The notes beneath the pieces are model-generated. The model saw nothing but the letters and a program-made list of their open reading frames with translations, was not told where the DNA came from and searched no databases. From contig JADIYN010000021.1 of assembly GCA_016705335.1 (NCBI GenBank), positions 54,419 through 118,418 on the forward strand: a DNA stretch of 64,000 nucleotides, given 5' to 3'. Shown here one piece after another: positions 28,516 through 36,987 of the stretch. Positions within the stretch are counted from its first letter, which is position 1; every line of letters begins with the position of its first letter. Source of the DNA: Draconibacterium sp. Lineage in GTDB: Bacteria > Bacteroidota > Bacteroidia > Bacteroidales > Prolixibacteraceae. The position numbers and the translations under genes are program-made.

Positions 28516-29484
28516 ATGAAAATCAGCATTCTAACAATATTATTGATTTTAGTTTATGGATTTGTTTTAAAAGGACAAATTAGAGATGAAATAATATTGA
28601 CAGTGAACGAATATCCTGAAACATTTTCTAACTACTTTGACTTAGCAGAAAAAATTAGTCATGATTTTGATTCTCCACAAGACAGAGTTTGTGCAATATA
28701 TTTATGGATTGCGAATAATATTGCATATGACATAAAAACATATAAATCAAAAAAGAAATCTAAGACTTATAGCTATCGTACACATAAACAAAAAATAAAG
28801 CGAGAAGAAAAATATAATAACAAGACCATACAGGAAGTTTTTCAGAAAAGAAAGGCAATTTGTGATGGATATTCCAGATTATTTAAAAAACTCTGTGATT
28901 TAAATAATATTGAATGCGTTATAATTAGTGGAATAGCTAAAACCAAAGATTATCAAATTGGAAATTCACGCGGTGAGAGGCATGCATGGAATGCTGTAAG
29001 AATCAATCATAAGTGGCAACTTGTTGATGCAACTTGGGGTGCAGGATATGTTGATTTGGTCTCTGACACTTTTATACACACATTAGATACAACCTACCTA
29101 TTCACTAAGCCAGAACTATTTTTTTTAAAGCATTATCCTTTCAGTAAGGACTGGATATTTGTACAAAAGACAAAGCAAGATTTTGCAAACTTACCACTTT
29201 ACTATTCAGCTTTTTTAAACTCAGAAATAAAAATTTACTCTCCAGAAAATGGAGTTATACTAAAAGACAATGGTGGGAAGATTCAAATTGATTTAGAAAG
29301 CAATAATGATAATCATTTATTTTCTTATTGTTTTAAAAATCAGAGATATTCAACGAGTATAGAGGTTGAAAAAAATAACCAAATTATGACATTAAATATT
29401 CCTCTTGATGGAAGAAAATCTGGGTATTTGACAATATTTGATAATCATAAAGCAATTGTAATGTATAAACTAAAAATAAATTAA
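28516..29484 (+). CDS. Transglutaminase-like (cysteine protease fold) secreted protein (cassette gene)
   Basis: The product has 322 residues with an N-terminal signal (MKISILTILLILVYGFVLKG). The core domain shows the three catalytic residues: Cys in RKAICDGYSRLFKKLC, His in ERHAWNAVRINHKW and Asp in LVDATWGAG. An upstream block reads RVCAIYLWIANNIAYD. This is the Transglut_core layout (PF01841) as found in KyphoSide-type proteins (TG then a beta-rich C-terminal half). It probably acts as a periplasmic or outer-surface protease or cross-linking enzyme; the substrate is unknown. The ATG lies only 14 bases after the crossover. Confidence 0.8.
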   Translation: MKISILTILLILVYGFVLKGQIRDEIILTVNEYPETFSNYFDLAEKISHDFDSPQDRVCAIYLWIANNIAYDIKTYKSKKKSKTYSYRTHKQKIKREEKYNNKTIQEVFQKRKAICDGYSRLFKKLCDLNNIECVIISGIAKTKDYQIGNSRGERHAWNAVRINHKWQLVDATWGAGYVDLVSDTFIHTLDTTYLFTKPELFFLKHYPFSKDWIFVQKTKQDFANLPLYYSAFLNSEIKIYSPENGVILKDNGGKIQIDLESNNDNHLFSYCFKNQRYSTSIEVEKNNQIMTLNIPLDGRKSGYLTIFDNHKAIVMYKLKIN

Positions 29485-29488
29485 ATAC

Positions 29489-29961
29489 GTGTGCTAATAA
29501 AGGAATATGAGCGGTCGGCACGACCCAACCTGCTCCTCGTCTAACCTACGAATGGTAATCAGCCAGTCGATTGCATCGACATTTGAAATCAATATTATTT
29601 TATTCTTTTCTCCAGCTTCAGAATTTAATTTGAAATACCAACCATGTACAGAACGTTTTCACCACCTTTCGGGGAGTGGTCCGCCAACTGGCGGACGGGA
29701 GGGGTTATATAATCCTGTTATTATTAAAAACCAAAAACAAAACCACAAACCCAACCCCGGCATTATAAAGCATTTGTGCAAAACAATTTATGGGTTGATT
29801 AAAATAATTTTTACATTTGAAAACAGATTCAATATTAAACCAAACTGCATGAATAAAACTTCCCGACCCAATAACCCACTTCTCAGAAAAAACAGGTTAA
29901 AACAAATAATAAAGAGTTGCGCGTAATAACGAAATTGCTGCAATATCCGAGTATACAGATT
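29489..29961 (+). repeat. Long attC-family site with promoter box and leader ORF
   Basis: R'' GTGTGCTAAT (29489-29498) complements GTTAGCTCAC (28501) at 8 of 10 positions. Then come GGAATATGAGCGGTCGGCAC, the TCGATTGCATCGA palindrome, CCGCCAACTGGCGG, and a TACATTTG box (about 29811-29818). The leader ORF is 29849-29926 (ending IIKSCA). Crossover CAGATTTTGCGG, T at 29961. Confidence 0.75.
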
Positions 29962-29995
29962 TTGCGGGGCATTCTAAAAACGACAGTACGAATAA

Positions 29996-30636
29996 ATGAA
30001 ATATGTTAAAAAGATATTAATAATTGGAGTTGTAATCGGATACTCTCTTTAATTGGAATTATCGGAGCGGATAGACTTGTTGAGAAAATAGCATCTAATA
30101 AAGTTTACAATTCGACTAAAGAAATCCCACATAATAAAGTTGGTTTATTCCTTGGGACTAGTAAAATTCTGTCAAATGGGCGAATAAATTTGTACTATAA
30201 ATATCGGATTGATGCTGCGGTGAGATTGTTTAAAGCTGGTAAAGTGAATTTTATTCTTGTTAGTGGAGACAATTCAACGAAGGATTATGACGAACCATCA
30301 ACAATAAAAGAGGACTTGATTAAAAATGGAATTCCAGCCAACAGAATATATCTTGATTATGCAGGATTTAGGACTTTAGATTCTGTTGTCCGTTGCAAAG
30401 AGATTTTTGGACAAAACAGCATTACGATAATTTCTCAACAATTTCATAATGAAAGAGCGATTTATATTGCAAAACGGAAAGATATAGAAGCTGTTGGATT
30501 TAATGCCAATGATGTAAATGTTCATTATGGGTTTAAAACTCGATTAAGGGAAAGGTTTGCAAGGGTAAAAATGATTCTCGACTTGATATTTGGAAAAAAG
30601 CCAAAATTTTTGGGAGAAAAAATTGAGATTAAATGA
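29996..30636 (+). CDS. SanA/YdcF-like DUF218 membrane protein (frameshift near 30050)
   Basis: Starts MKYVKKILIIGVVIG; after one missing base near 30048 it continues LIGIIGADRLVEKIAS. The rest is intact: VGLFLGTSKILSNGRINLYY, RIDAAVRLFKAGKVNFILVS, GDNSTKDYDEPSTIKEDLI and AGFRTLDSVVRCKEIFG. The LGTSK, SGDN and AGFRTLDS motifs place it in the SanA group of DUF218 (PF02698). In enterobacteria SanA influences envelope permeability and vancomycin exclusion. It shares a 4-bp overlap with the lipoprotein gene downstream, so this cassette carries a two-gene operon. Confidence 0.8.
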
Positions 30637-31061
30637 GAACAAAGATTTTGATAACGCTATTAATCATTGGGTTTGTTAGTTCATGCAAATTCTTGGATAC
30701 TATAGAAAATCATTACAAAGGATACGAAGATGCTATTGAAAATGATTTTAATGGAAATGGATATATGCCGACTGATTTTATGAAGTTGTCAATTTCTGAG
30801 ATTAGGACAAAATTGAACGTTGATATAAACGAGTCATTAATTAAAGTAACGTACAAGAACAGAGTGGACTTTGATAGCATCAAAAATTATGGACTTATTT
30901 GTGATAAAAAATTTGTGATACCAAAGACATTTAAACTGCCAAAATGGTGGGATTTCAATGCGGATTCATGCTTAACCTTATGTTATCGTGATAATTACGG
31001 ACAAAGTTATAAATTTGGTCTTGATACATTAAATTTAGTGATATATGGATGGAATGATTAA
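30633..31061 (+). CDS. Small lipoprotein of unknown function (second gene of the SanA cassette)
   Basis: The product has 142 residues. The lipoprotein signal is MRTKILITLLIIGFVSSC with Cys 18. The mature part is hydrophilic with a helical start, KGYEDAIENDFNGNGYMPT, and no known domain. The ATG overlaps the SanA stop (ATGA), which indicates translational coupling. The stop is five bases before the R'' box ACCCCACAAC of this cassette. Confidence 0.65.
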   Translation: MRTKILITLLIIGFVSSCKFLDTIENHYKGYEDAIENDFNGNGYMPTDFMKLSISEIRTKLNVDINESLIKVTYKNRVDFDSIKNYGLICDKKFVIPKTFKLPKWWDFNADSCLTLCYRDNYGQSYKFGLDTLNLVIYGWND

Positions 31062-31066
31062 GAACG

Positions 31067-31560
31067 ACCCCACAACACACAATATAGCCAATAAGTGTTT
31101 CAGTAATATGCGAAGGTTTGTAGCCCAACCTACTCCTTGTCTGACTAACCATAGATAAACAGTCAGCCCATTGCATCGGCATTTGAAATCAATATTATTT
31201 TATTCTTTTCTCCAGCTTCAGAATTTAATTTGAAATACCAGCCATGTACAGAACGTTTTCTCCACCTTTCAGGGGGAGTACGGCTTTAGCCGGGAGGGGG
31301 TTATATAATCCTGTTATTATTAAAAAACCAAAAACAAAAACCACAAACCCAACCCCGGCATTATAAAGCATTTGTGCAAAACAATTTATGGGTTTATTAA
31401 AATTATTTTTACATTTGGCTTACTTAATCATTTTTAAACCAAACTGCATGAACAAAACTTCCCATCCCAAAAACCCACTTCTCAGAAAAAACAAGTTAAA
31501 ACAAATAATAAACTATTGCATGTAATAGAGAAATACCCGCAATATGCGGGTATGCAATTG
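31067..31560 (+). repeat. Long attC-family site with promoter box and leader ORF
   Basis: R'' ACCCCACAAC (31067-31076) complements TTTGCGGGGC (29961) at 7 of 10 positions. ACACAATATAGCC follows, then CAGGGGGAGTACGGCTTTAG and a TACATTTG box (about 31408-31415). The leader ORF is 31448-31525 (MNKTSHPKNPLLRK, ending INYCM). Crossover GCAATTGTTATG, G at 31560. At about 494 bp it is the longest site. Confidence 0.75.
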
Positions 31561-31623
31561 TTATGGGTAAATTTGAAAGAGCCAAAATAATGTGAAATAT
31601 TAAAAATCAAATAAAACCTTTAA

Positions 31624-32037
31624 ATGGATTTAAATCAAGACTATATTATTATCGGAGCAATAATTCTAATTATTTTATTTCTTATGTTTTATATTCCATT
31701 CGGACTTTGGTTTGCTGCAACAATATCAGGAGTGAAAATTTCAGTATTTCAATTAATACTCATGAAAGTAAGGAAATCTCCAATACAAGAAATTGTAAAA
31801 GGATTGATTGTATCAGAGAAAGGTGGACTTAACTTAAACCGAGAGGAATTGGAAGCTTTTAGACTAACTGGAGGAAACATTCAAAATGTTGTAAATGGAA
31901 TGGTTGCAGCTAAAAAAGCTGGATTAAAATTATCGTTTAAAAATGCAGCAAAAGCAGACTCACAAGGTATTGACATTTTAAAAGCAGTCAAGGACAAATT
32001 TGAAAAACAACAAGAAAAGGAAATAAAATTTGAGTAA
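31624..32037 (+). CDS. Truncated flotillin-like (FloA/UPF0365) protein (cassette gene)
   Basis: The product has 137 residues. One membrane helix (DYIIIGAIILIILFLMFYI) is followed by PFGLWFAATISGVKISVFQL, VRKSPIQEIVKGLIVSEKGG and LNREELEAFRLTGGNIQNVV. These match the N-terminal third of FloA/YqfA bacterial flotillins (about 330 residues), including the P-x-x-I-V-x-x-x-I-x-x-x-K-x-G and H/L-x-x-A-G-G motifs. The rest (FLARKAVG and AIGRGKDG-type parts) is replaced by a short charged tail. It may interfere with or decorate host flotillin rafts; this is inference. Confidence 0.75.
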   Translation: MDLNQDYIIIGAIILIILFLMFYIPFGLWFAATISGVKISVFQLILMKVRKSPIQEIVKGLIVSEKGGLNLNREELEAFRLTGGNIQNVVNGMVAAKKAGLKLSFKNAAKADSQGIDILKAVKDKFEKQQEKEIKFE

Positions 32038-32064
32038 TATTAAGACCATCTTACAACTCCACAA

Positions 32065-32304
32065 ATGGATGCAAAATTTAATTATTTAGAAAAAGTACTT
32101 ATAAAAACTGATGATTCAGAATATTCTGAGATTAAGGACAAACAGGGTGTAGTAATTGGACAACCAGACAATGACGATATAAACAAAACTTATGTAATAT
32201 ATTTCATTTTGACTGATGATGATTCTTGGGCTGTTCCCGAGAAATACTTGATTTCATTAGGACAATTTGAAAATGAAGAAAATATTTATGAAAAGGGAGA
32301 TTAA
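32065..32304 (+). CDS. Small acidic protein, possibly Imm31-like
   Basis: The product has 79 residues. LEKVLIKTDDSEYSEIKDKQ, GVVIGQPDND, YVIYFILTDDDSWAVPEKYL and ISLGQFENEE. The order of strand, GVV-x-G turn, Y-x-V-x-F strand and then W-x-(V/L)-PE-x-x-L-x-x-x-G is what Imm31-family immunity proteins show. It follows the flotillin fragment within one cassette. The family call is tentative; it could be an unrelated SH3-like domain. Confidence 0.55.
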   Translation: MDAKFNYLEKVLIKTDDSEYSEIKDKQGVVIGQPDNDDINKTYVIYFILTDDDSWAVPEKYLISLGQFENEENIYEKGD

Positions 32305-32321
32305 TAAATATAAAATTAAAA

Positions 32322-32585
32322 TCTACCCCAGCACCATATCCCATCTCTTCCTTTACAAAACAAAAACCACAAACCCAACCCCGGCTTTATAAAGCATTTG
32401 TACAAAACAAATTATGGGTTTAATAAAATAATTTTTACTTTTGAAAATAGATTCAATATTAAACCAAACTGCATGAACAAAACTACCCATCCCAATAACC
32501 CACTTCTCAGAAAAATCAGGTTAAAACAAATAATAAACAGTTGCGCGTATTAACGAAATAACTGCAATATGCGGGTATACTGATG
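32322..32585 (+). repeat. Long attC-family site with promoter box and leader ORF
   Basis: A weak R'' TCTACCC (32322-32328) faces GTTATGGGTA at 31560. The TACTTTTG box is at about 32436-32443. The leader ORF is 32473-32553 (MNKTTHPNNPLLRK, ending INSCAY). The crossover is ACTGATGCTACC with G at 32585, followed by CT rather than TT. Confidence 0.7.
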
Positions 32586-32599
32586 CTACCACCAATTTT

Positions 32600-33190
32600 A
32601 TGAGAAAACACAGAACAATATTTGACAGCGACTTTAAAATAGAACAAGCTGACAATGAATACGATTATCAAAGTAAACTTACAGACAAACTGGACAAATT
32701 TGAAAAACCATTTGATCAACAAATTATTAATGAAATTGTACTATGGAAAGTTAATCGGTATGCTTTGCTGACCGATCAAACTTTAGAATTATTGAACGAA
32801 ATTGATCCAAAATCAACTGAACTGAACATTAATCTGACAACAGAACTATTGAAAGCATTGTTACTGACAAATGGAATTCAGCTTCCTATGGCTTCGACAA
32901 TTTTGAGGTTTAAGAATAAAAACGTTTACCAAATTATTGACCAACGGGTTTTCCGAATTATCAATCCGGATAAAAAACTAAAACTAAATTTATACCCAAA
33001 CGACAAAAATTTAACTGAACAAATAGAACTATACTTAAACTATTTGTCTGACCTGAGAATAAATTGTCTTAAACATGATATCCCGTTTGAACAGGCTGAT
33101 CGAATCTTATTTATGGCTGATAGACGAATAAACAAAAATATTCCACTTGACAATTATTCCACGAAGACAGATAAAACACTCGAAGAATAA
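32600..33190 (+). CDS. Hypothetical protein with HhH-GPD glycosylase-like segment (cassette gene)
   Basis: The product has 196 residues, intact. ELLKALLLTNGIQLPMASTI followed by LRFKNKNVYQIIDQRVFRII resembles the helix-hairpin-helix and catalytic-Asp region of HhH-GPD base-excision glycosylases (G-V-x-x-x-T-A-S-x-x-L ... V-x-D). The length is short and the iron-sulfur or substrate pockets are not visible. A nuclease or DNA-repair-like role is possible but unproven. The ATG is 15 bases after the crossover. Confidence 0.55.
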   Translation: MRKHRTIFDSDFKIEQADNEYDYQSKLTDKLDKFEKPFDQQIINEIVLWKVNRYALLTDQTLELLNEIDPKSTELNINLTTELLKALLLTNGIQLPMASTILRFKNKNVYQIIDQRVFRIINPDKKLKLNLYPNDKNLTEQIELYLNYLSDLRINCLKHDIPFEQADRILFMADRRINKNIPLDNYSTKTDKTLEE

Positions 33191-33195
33191 AAACT

Positions 33196-33323
33196 GGTGG
33201 TAACAACCGCTATAGCAAATGCAGGTATGCGTGTTCGTTGAAGCATTTGAATTCTTTACATACATTTGTGCTGGCAGATAGTTGAGCAACAATCTATTCC
33301 CGCACTTGACATAGCGTCAGCTG
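33196..33323 (+). repeat. Canonical-looking short attC site (128 bp)
   Basis: R'' GGTGGTAAC (33196-33204) complements GCTACCACC (32585) at 8 of 9 positions. CGCTAT and ATAGCG form one stem block; CAAATGCAGG and CCCGCACTTG form the other. Crossover CAGCTGTTATGGCC, G at 33323. Confidence 0.8.
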
Positions 33324-33351
33324 TTATGGCCAATGTTAAAAAAAACGACGA

Positions 33352-34423
33352 ATGAGCAGTATAGAGCAAAAAGAGATTATTAAGAGAGAAATTTCTAGAA
33401 AAATAAAAGATTGGCTGCACTTGAGAAAGACCAGTCAATTAATGACTTGAATATAGATAATGATGAATTTAAAGTGTCAAGAAAAATTTATGCTTGTTTT
33501 GACGGATTTATCATATTTAGATCTTTCTCAAAAAGAGAATATTGATCCATTTGAACTTGTTATTTCATCTGACAGACGGGTTTCAACTAATGATTTTTAG
33601 TTACAAAGAGATGGAGCAAATTAAAGAAACATTAGATGACATTGAATTTATAATTTATTCAAATGATGAAATTCAAAAGTTGACAGAAGAAAATAATGAA
33701 TTAAAAATTACTATAAATAACTTAAACTCAATCAATGAGCCTTTAATTATAACCGAAGGAAAAACGGATTGGAAGCATTTCATTTCTGCTTTAAGGCATT
33801 TTCATTCTATTAACGAATTTGTCGAAATTCAAGAAAAATGGTTTCTAAAATTTGCCCAAAAGAAGACATTTTAAATAATGTTTGTAATACAAATTTTGAG
33901 TTTTGAAAACAATGTCAGCAAATTAAATAAACTATTGGATTCCTATATAGAAGCAAGGACAATTGACAATAATTTATCTAAATCAGTTAGAATTGGAATC
34001 TTTGACTCTGATGATAGTAAAGCAAAAGCAAGATTTGATAATGAAAATAAAATCTATTCATTCTTGATACAACCAAACGATATATCAACAGAGTTTTTAT
34101 ACTCAGAGAATGAAATTAAGTCTCAAATTGATGGGAAAAGGCTTTTCATAGGGACTGAATTTAATGAAAAGACGAAAAGGTTAAAGGAAAATTCATTTAT
34201 TAATTTAGGTGGTGACAACAATAACTTAAATAAGGCTGGTAGAAATGTAATTGTCGATTCTGATGTTTATAATGAGGAAGGCATAAATTTGGCTTTAACA
34301 AAAGAAAAATTTGCTCAACAGATTTACTATAAGGAAATAATCATTAGTGATGAAAGCTTGTGTAATTTCAGACATATTTTCAGTAAAATCTCAGGATATA
34401 TCAACAAAGAACAATGGCTATAA
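33352..34423 (+). CDS. TOPRIM-domain protein, putative nuclease (multiple frameshifts)
   Basis: Frames joined from the ATG at 33352 give MSSIEQKEIIKREISRKI, a helical coiled region around TEENNELKITINNLNSINEP, then LIITEGKTDWKHFISAL and, after a frame change near 33875, RIGIFDSDDSKAKARF. EGKTD (catalytic Glu) and F-D-S-D-D (DxD) are the two TOPRIM motifs, with a conserved FIGTEFNEKTKRL helix later. It resembles TOPRIM domains in OLD/abortive-infection-type proteins without the ATPase half. Its stop lies inside the R'' box GGCTATAAC. Frame breaks near 33410, 33530 and 33875 look like indel errors. Confidence 0.6.
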
Positions 34424-34742
34424 CTTAGCTACTCCTTTACAAAACCAAAAACCACAAACCCAACCCCGGCTTTATAAAGCATTTGTACAAAACAATTTAT
34501 TGGTTGATTAAAATAATTTTTACATTTGGAGAACTTAATCATTTTAAACCAAACTGCATGAACAAAACTTTCCATCCCAATAACCCACTTCTCAGCAAAA
34601 CCAGTTTAAAACAGGCAATAAACAGTTGCGCGATTGCATCACGCCTCATTCCAGTTTATTGCCAGGTAACAACAACATGATACAATCATTCTGTAGCGGA
34701 AAAAATGAAAAAAAAGTATAATAACTTCGTGCTATTAACTAG
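34413..34742 (+). repeat. Long attC-family site with promoter box and extended leader ORF
   Basis: R'' AATGGCTATAAC (34413-34424) complements GTTATGGCCAAT (33323) at 10 of 12 positions. The TACATTTG box is at about 34521-34528. The leader ORF 34558-34680 (MNKTFHPNNPLLSK, INSCA) is longer because the usual stop is lost. The right end is replaced after INSCA: the usual GCGGGTATACA block is missing. Crossover AACTAGTTACC, G at 34742. Confidence 0.7.
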
Positions 34743-34762
34743 TTACCACAAATATTAAAAAC

Positions 34763-36585
34763 ATGATATCACCAGAAACATTAGCATTGATAAGTACATT
34801 TAAATCACCTTTAATAGAATTGTTTAGGATGCCAAAGACGAAGTATCTCACTTCTTGGATAGTGGTCTCTCAGATTATGTGGATTGTACTTACAATAAGT
34901 ACGTTTTTACAAAAACATTTCTTTATCGTAACGACAAAGTCAACTTTTATGACATTTATTTTCCAGTTAGTTTAAAAATAAAAAATAAGAGAAAAACAAT
35001 TGACAATTTAACTCAACTTTTTGAGGATTCATCATTTGTTTACAATTATTGTAATGCCGGTTCAGGTAAGAGCATGCTAATGAAGCACTTTTTCTGAATA
35101 GCGTAAAAACATCTTTTAAGATTCCAATTGTATTCGAACTTAGGGCGTTGAATGAAACTTCTGGAACATTCGAAGAAATTATATTCAAGACAATCTACAA
35201 TAATAAACTATCTCCAAATGATAAAATTTTGGAAAGATTATTAAGTTCGGGTGAATTTATTTTTTTATTGGATGGCTTTGATGAGATATATTCCACACAA
35301 AAAGAACGTATTACATTTGAAATAGATAACTTCATTGACAAGTATAATAAAAACAACTTTTTAATTACTTCAAGACCTGGTTCTGGCATTGAATCAATGC
35401 CTCGCTTTGACAATTATTTTGTACAACCTTTGAATGATGAAGAAATTATTCAATTCATAGATTTACAATTAGTCGATGATGAAAATCAAAAGTTAGCTCA
35501 AAAAATAAAACAGGTTATCAAAAAAAAGGAGAATTTAGATTATAAGAACTTCTTAGGTAGTCCGCTATTACTTTCAATGTTTATATTAACATTTAATAGT
35601 TATCCAGAACTGCCTAAGAAAAAAAGTAAATTCTATTGGAATGTTTTTGACACGCTTGCAACGAAACATGATAGTTTTACTAAAAAGGGAGGCTTTTTAC
35701 ATGAACGTAAAACTAAACTCCAAAATGAAGATTTTGAAGAAATCCTTAAATGGCTAGCTTATCTCTCATTTTTCGAGGGACATTACTCATTTGATTCTAA
35801 ATATCTTACAGAAAAACTAAATCAAATTAAATCATCATTTAAGTTTTCGTTTAATACAAACGAATTAATCGAAGATTTAACTTTAGCGATTTCAATAATT
35901 GTGATTGATGGAGTCGAGTACAGATTTCCACATAAATCTTTACAAGAATATTTCTGTGCTATGTTAATCAAAGATTTAGCACCTGAAAACAAAGAAAAAA
36001 TATATAAGGAAAAGTTTTGGGACCAATTGCGCCAAACCTTTGGCGGTTATGAAAATTTCTGGAACTTATGCTATGAAGTGGATAAAAAGCATTTTGTTAA
36101 AAATGTACTCATTTACAGTCTTGAATACTTTTTAAATAGAATTCGATATAAAGATTTATCGAAGAAAATGAAAAAAATCTATCAATTGACTGGATTTAGC
36201 GACCGAGCTTCATATAAAGATGGTAATCTTATTATTTCCGGGAATTCACGCAGTGTAACACCATTTCTCTGGGTAACAGAATATTTAAATATTTATGCAT
36301 ATGACATCTTTTCTTTAAAAAATGCCACAGACTCATCAAAAAGAAATAGAATCGTTGTTCCTAGATGAAACAAAAGTTAAAATCACTAATAAAGGGGATG
36401 AGAAGGAAAATAGAACAATAAATTACTATAAAAACTGGGACAATGATATTGAAAATATTGTTCTTAATTCAGTCATAAAAAATAATATTCTATTATATCT
36501 TGAAAAAGTAAAAACAGTAACTAATGAGTTAAAAACAGAAATTAGAGAAACAAATAAAAACACAATTAATTTATTGAACATATAA
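34763..36585 (+). CDS. NACHT-type STAND NTPase, putative anti-phage bNACHT protein (frameshifts)
   Basis: Joining frames (breaks near 34850, 35045-35095 and 36330) gives about 605 residues. Walker A is NAGSGKSMLMKHF, Walker B is FIFLLDGFDEI, sensor 1 is FLITSRPGSGIESM, and a winged-helix-like part has FPHKSLQEYFCAMLI, all typical of NACHT (PF05729) STAND NTPases. The C-terminus is short and mostly helical (LYLEKVKTVTNELKTEIRET) without LRR or TPR repeats. Stand-alone bacterial NACHT proteins with short C-termini act as anti-phage defence. Both ends of its cassette match perfectly (GTTACCACAA and TTGTGGTAAC). Confidence 0.8.
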
Positions 36586-36590
36586 AATAC

Positions 36591-36720
36591 TTGTGGTAAC
36601 ACAGTATATATTACAGGGCGGGGTTCGGCGTTACGCCAATTGTGGATTCTCGTTTCGCAGTTCCGTGTCCTGCGGACAGGATTGCTCTCCGTAATCCGCC
36701 ACGCAACATACAATTTACCG
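36591..36720 (+). repeat. Short attC-like site (130 bp)
   Basis: R'' TTGTGGTAAC (36591-36600) is the perfect reverse complement (10 of 10) of GTTACCACAA at the start of its own cassette (34742). AGGGCGG and CCGCCACG form inner stem blocks. Crossover TTACCGTTGTAGG, G at 36720. Confidence 0.8.
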
Positions 36721-36750
36721 TTGTAGGACATTTAAAAAAATCATATTCGT

Positions 36751-36987
36751 ATGAACAAACAAAAAAGACTTGCGGCAGAATTGGCACAACGATTATTTAA
36801 TGGATCTCTGACATATATAGAATTTATAGATAAATATCCTTCCTCAAATGACGAAGAAATAAAAGAATTATTTGACTTGATAGAGCATGAGCCAAAGAAA
36901 GGTGGGCTATTGGGTGTATCAGCATATGAACATAATAACTATATTTTGAGAATTAATTCACTGATCAAAAAACTTAAAGAAAAATAG
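36751..36987 (+). CDS. Small hypothetical protein (last cassette)
   Basis: The product has 78 residues, helical and soluble: MNKQKRLAAELAQRLFNGSL, TYIEFIDKYPSSNDEEIKEL and FDLIEHEPKKGGLLGVS. No known domain. It starts 31 bases after the crossover at 36720. No complement of its cassette start (GTTGTAGGACA) follows the stop, so its own attC is missing or eroded; this marks the right end of the array. GAGCGATTTTATCGC just downstream could form a small hairpin. Confidence 0.6.
   Translation: MNKQKRLAAELAQRLFNGSLTYIEFIDKYPSSNDEEIKELFDLIEHEPKKGGLLGVSAYEHNNYILRINSLIKKLKEK

Noticed and set aside
29507..29926. A 139-codon ORF across the repeat at 29.5 kb
   Set aside because: It runs through the repeat module in the leader frame with no initiation signal; only its last 26 codons (the leader) recur in other copies.
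17140..34742. Regularly spaced long repeats as a CRISPR array
   Set aside because: Repeats are 160-490 bp, unevenly spaced (0.6-4 kb), contain promoter and ORF features and separate different genes; no cas genes are present.
17140..34742. Long repeats as insertion sequences or MITEs
   Set aside because: No transposase, no terminal inverted repeats, no target duplications; their ends coincide with cassette ends and show R'/R'' complementarity to the adjoining gene cassette instead.
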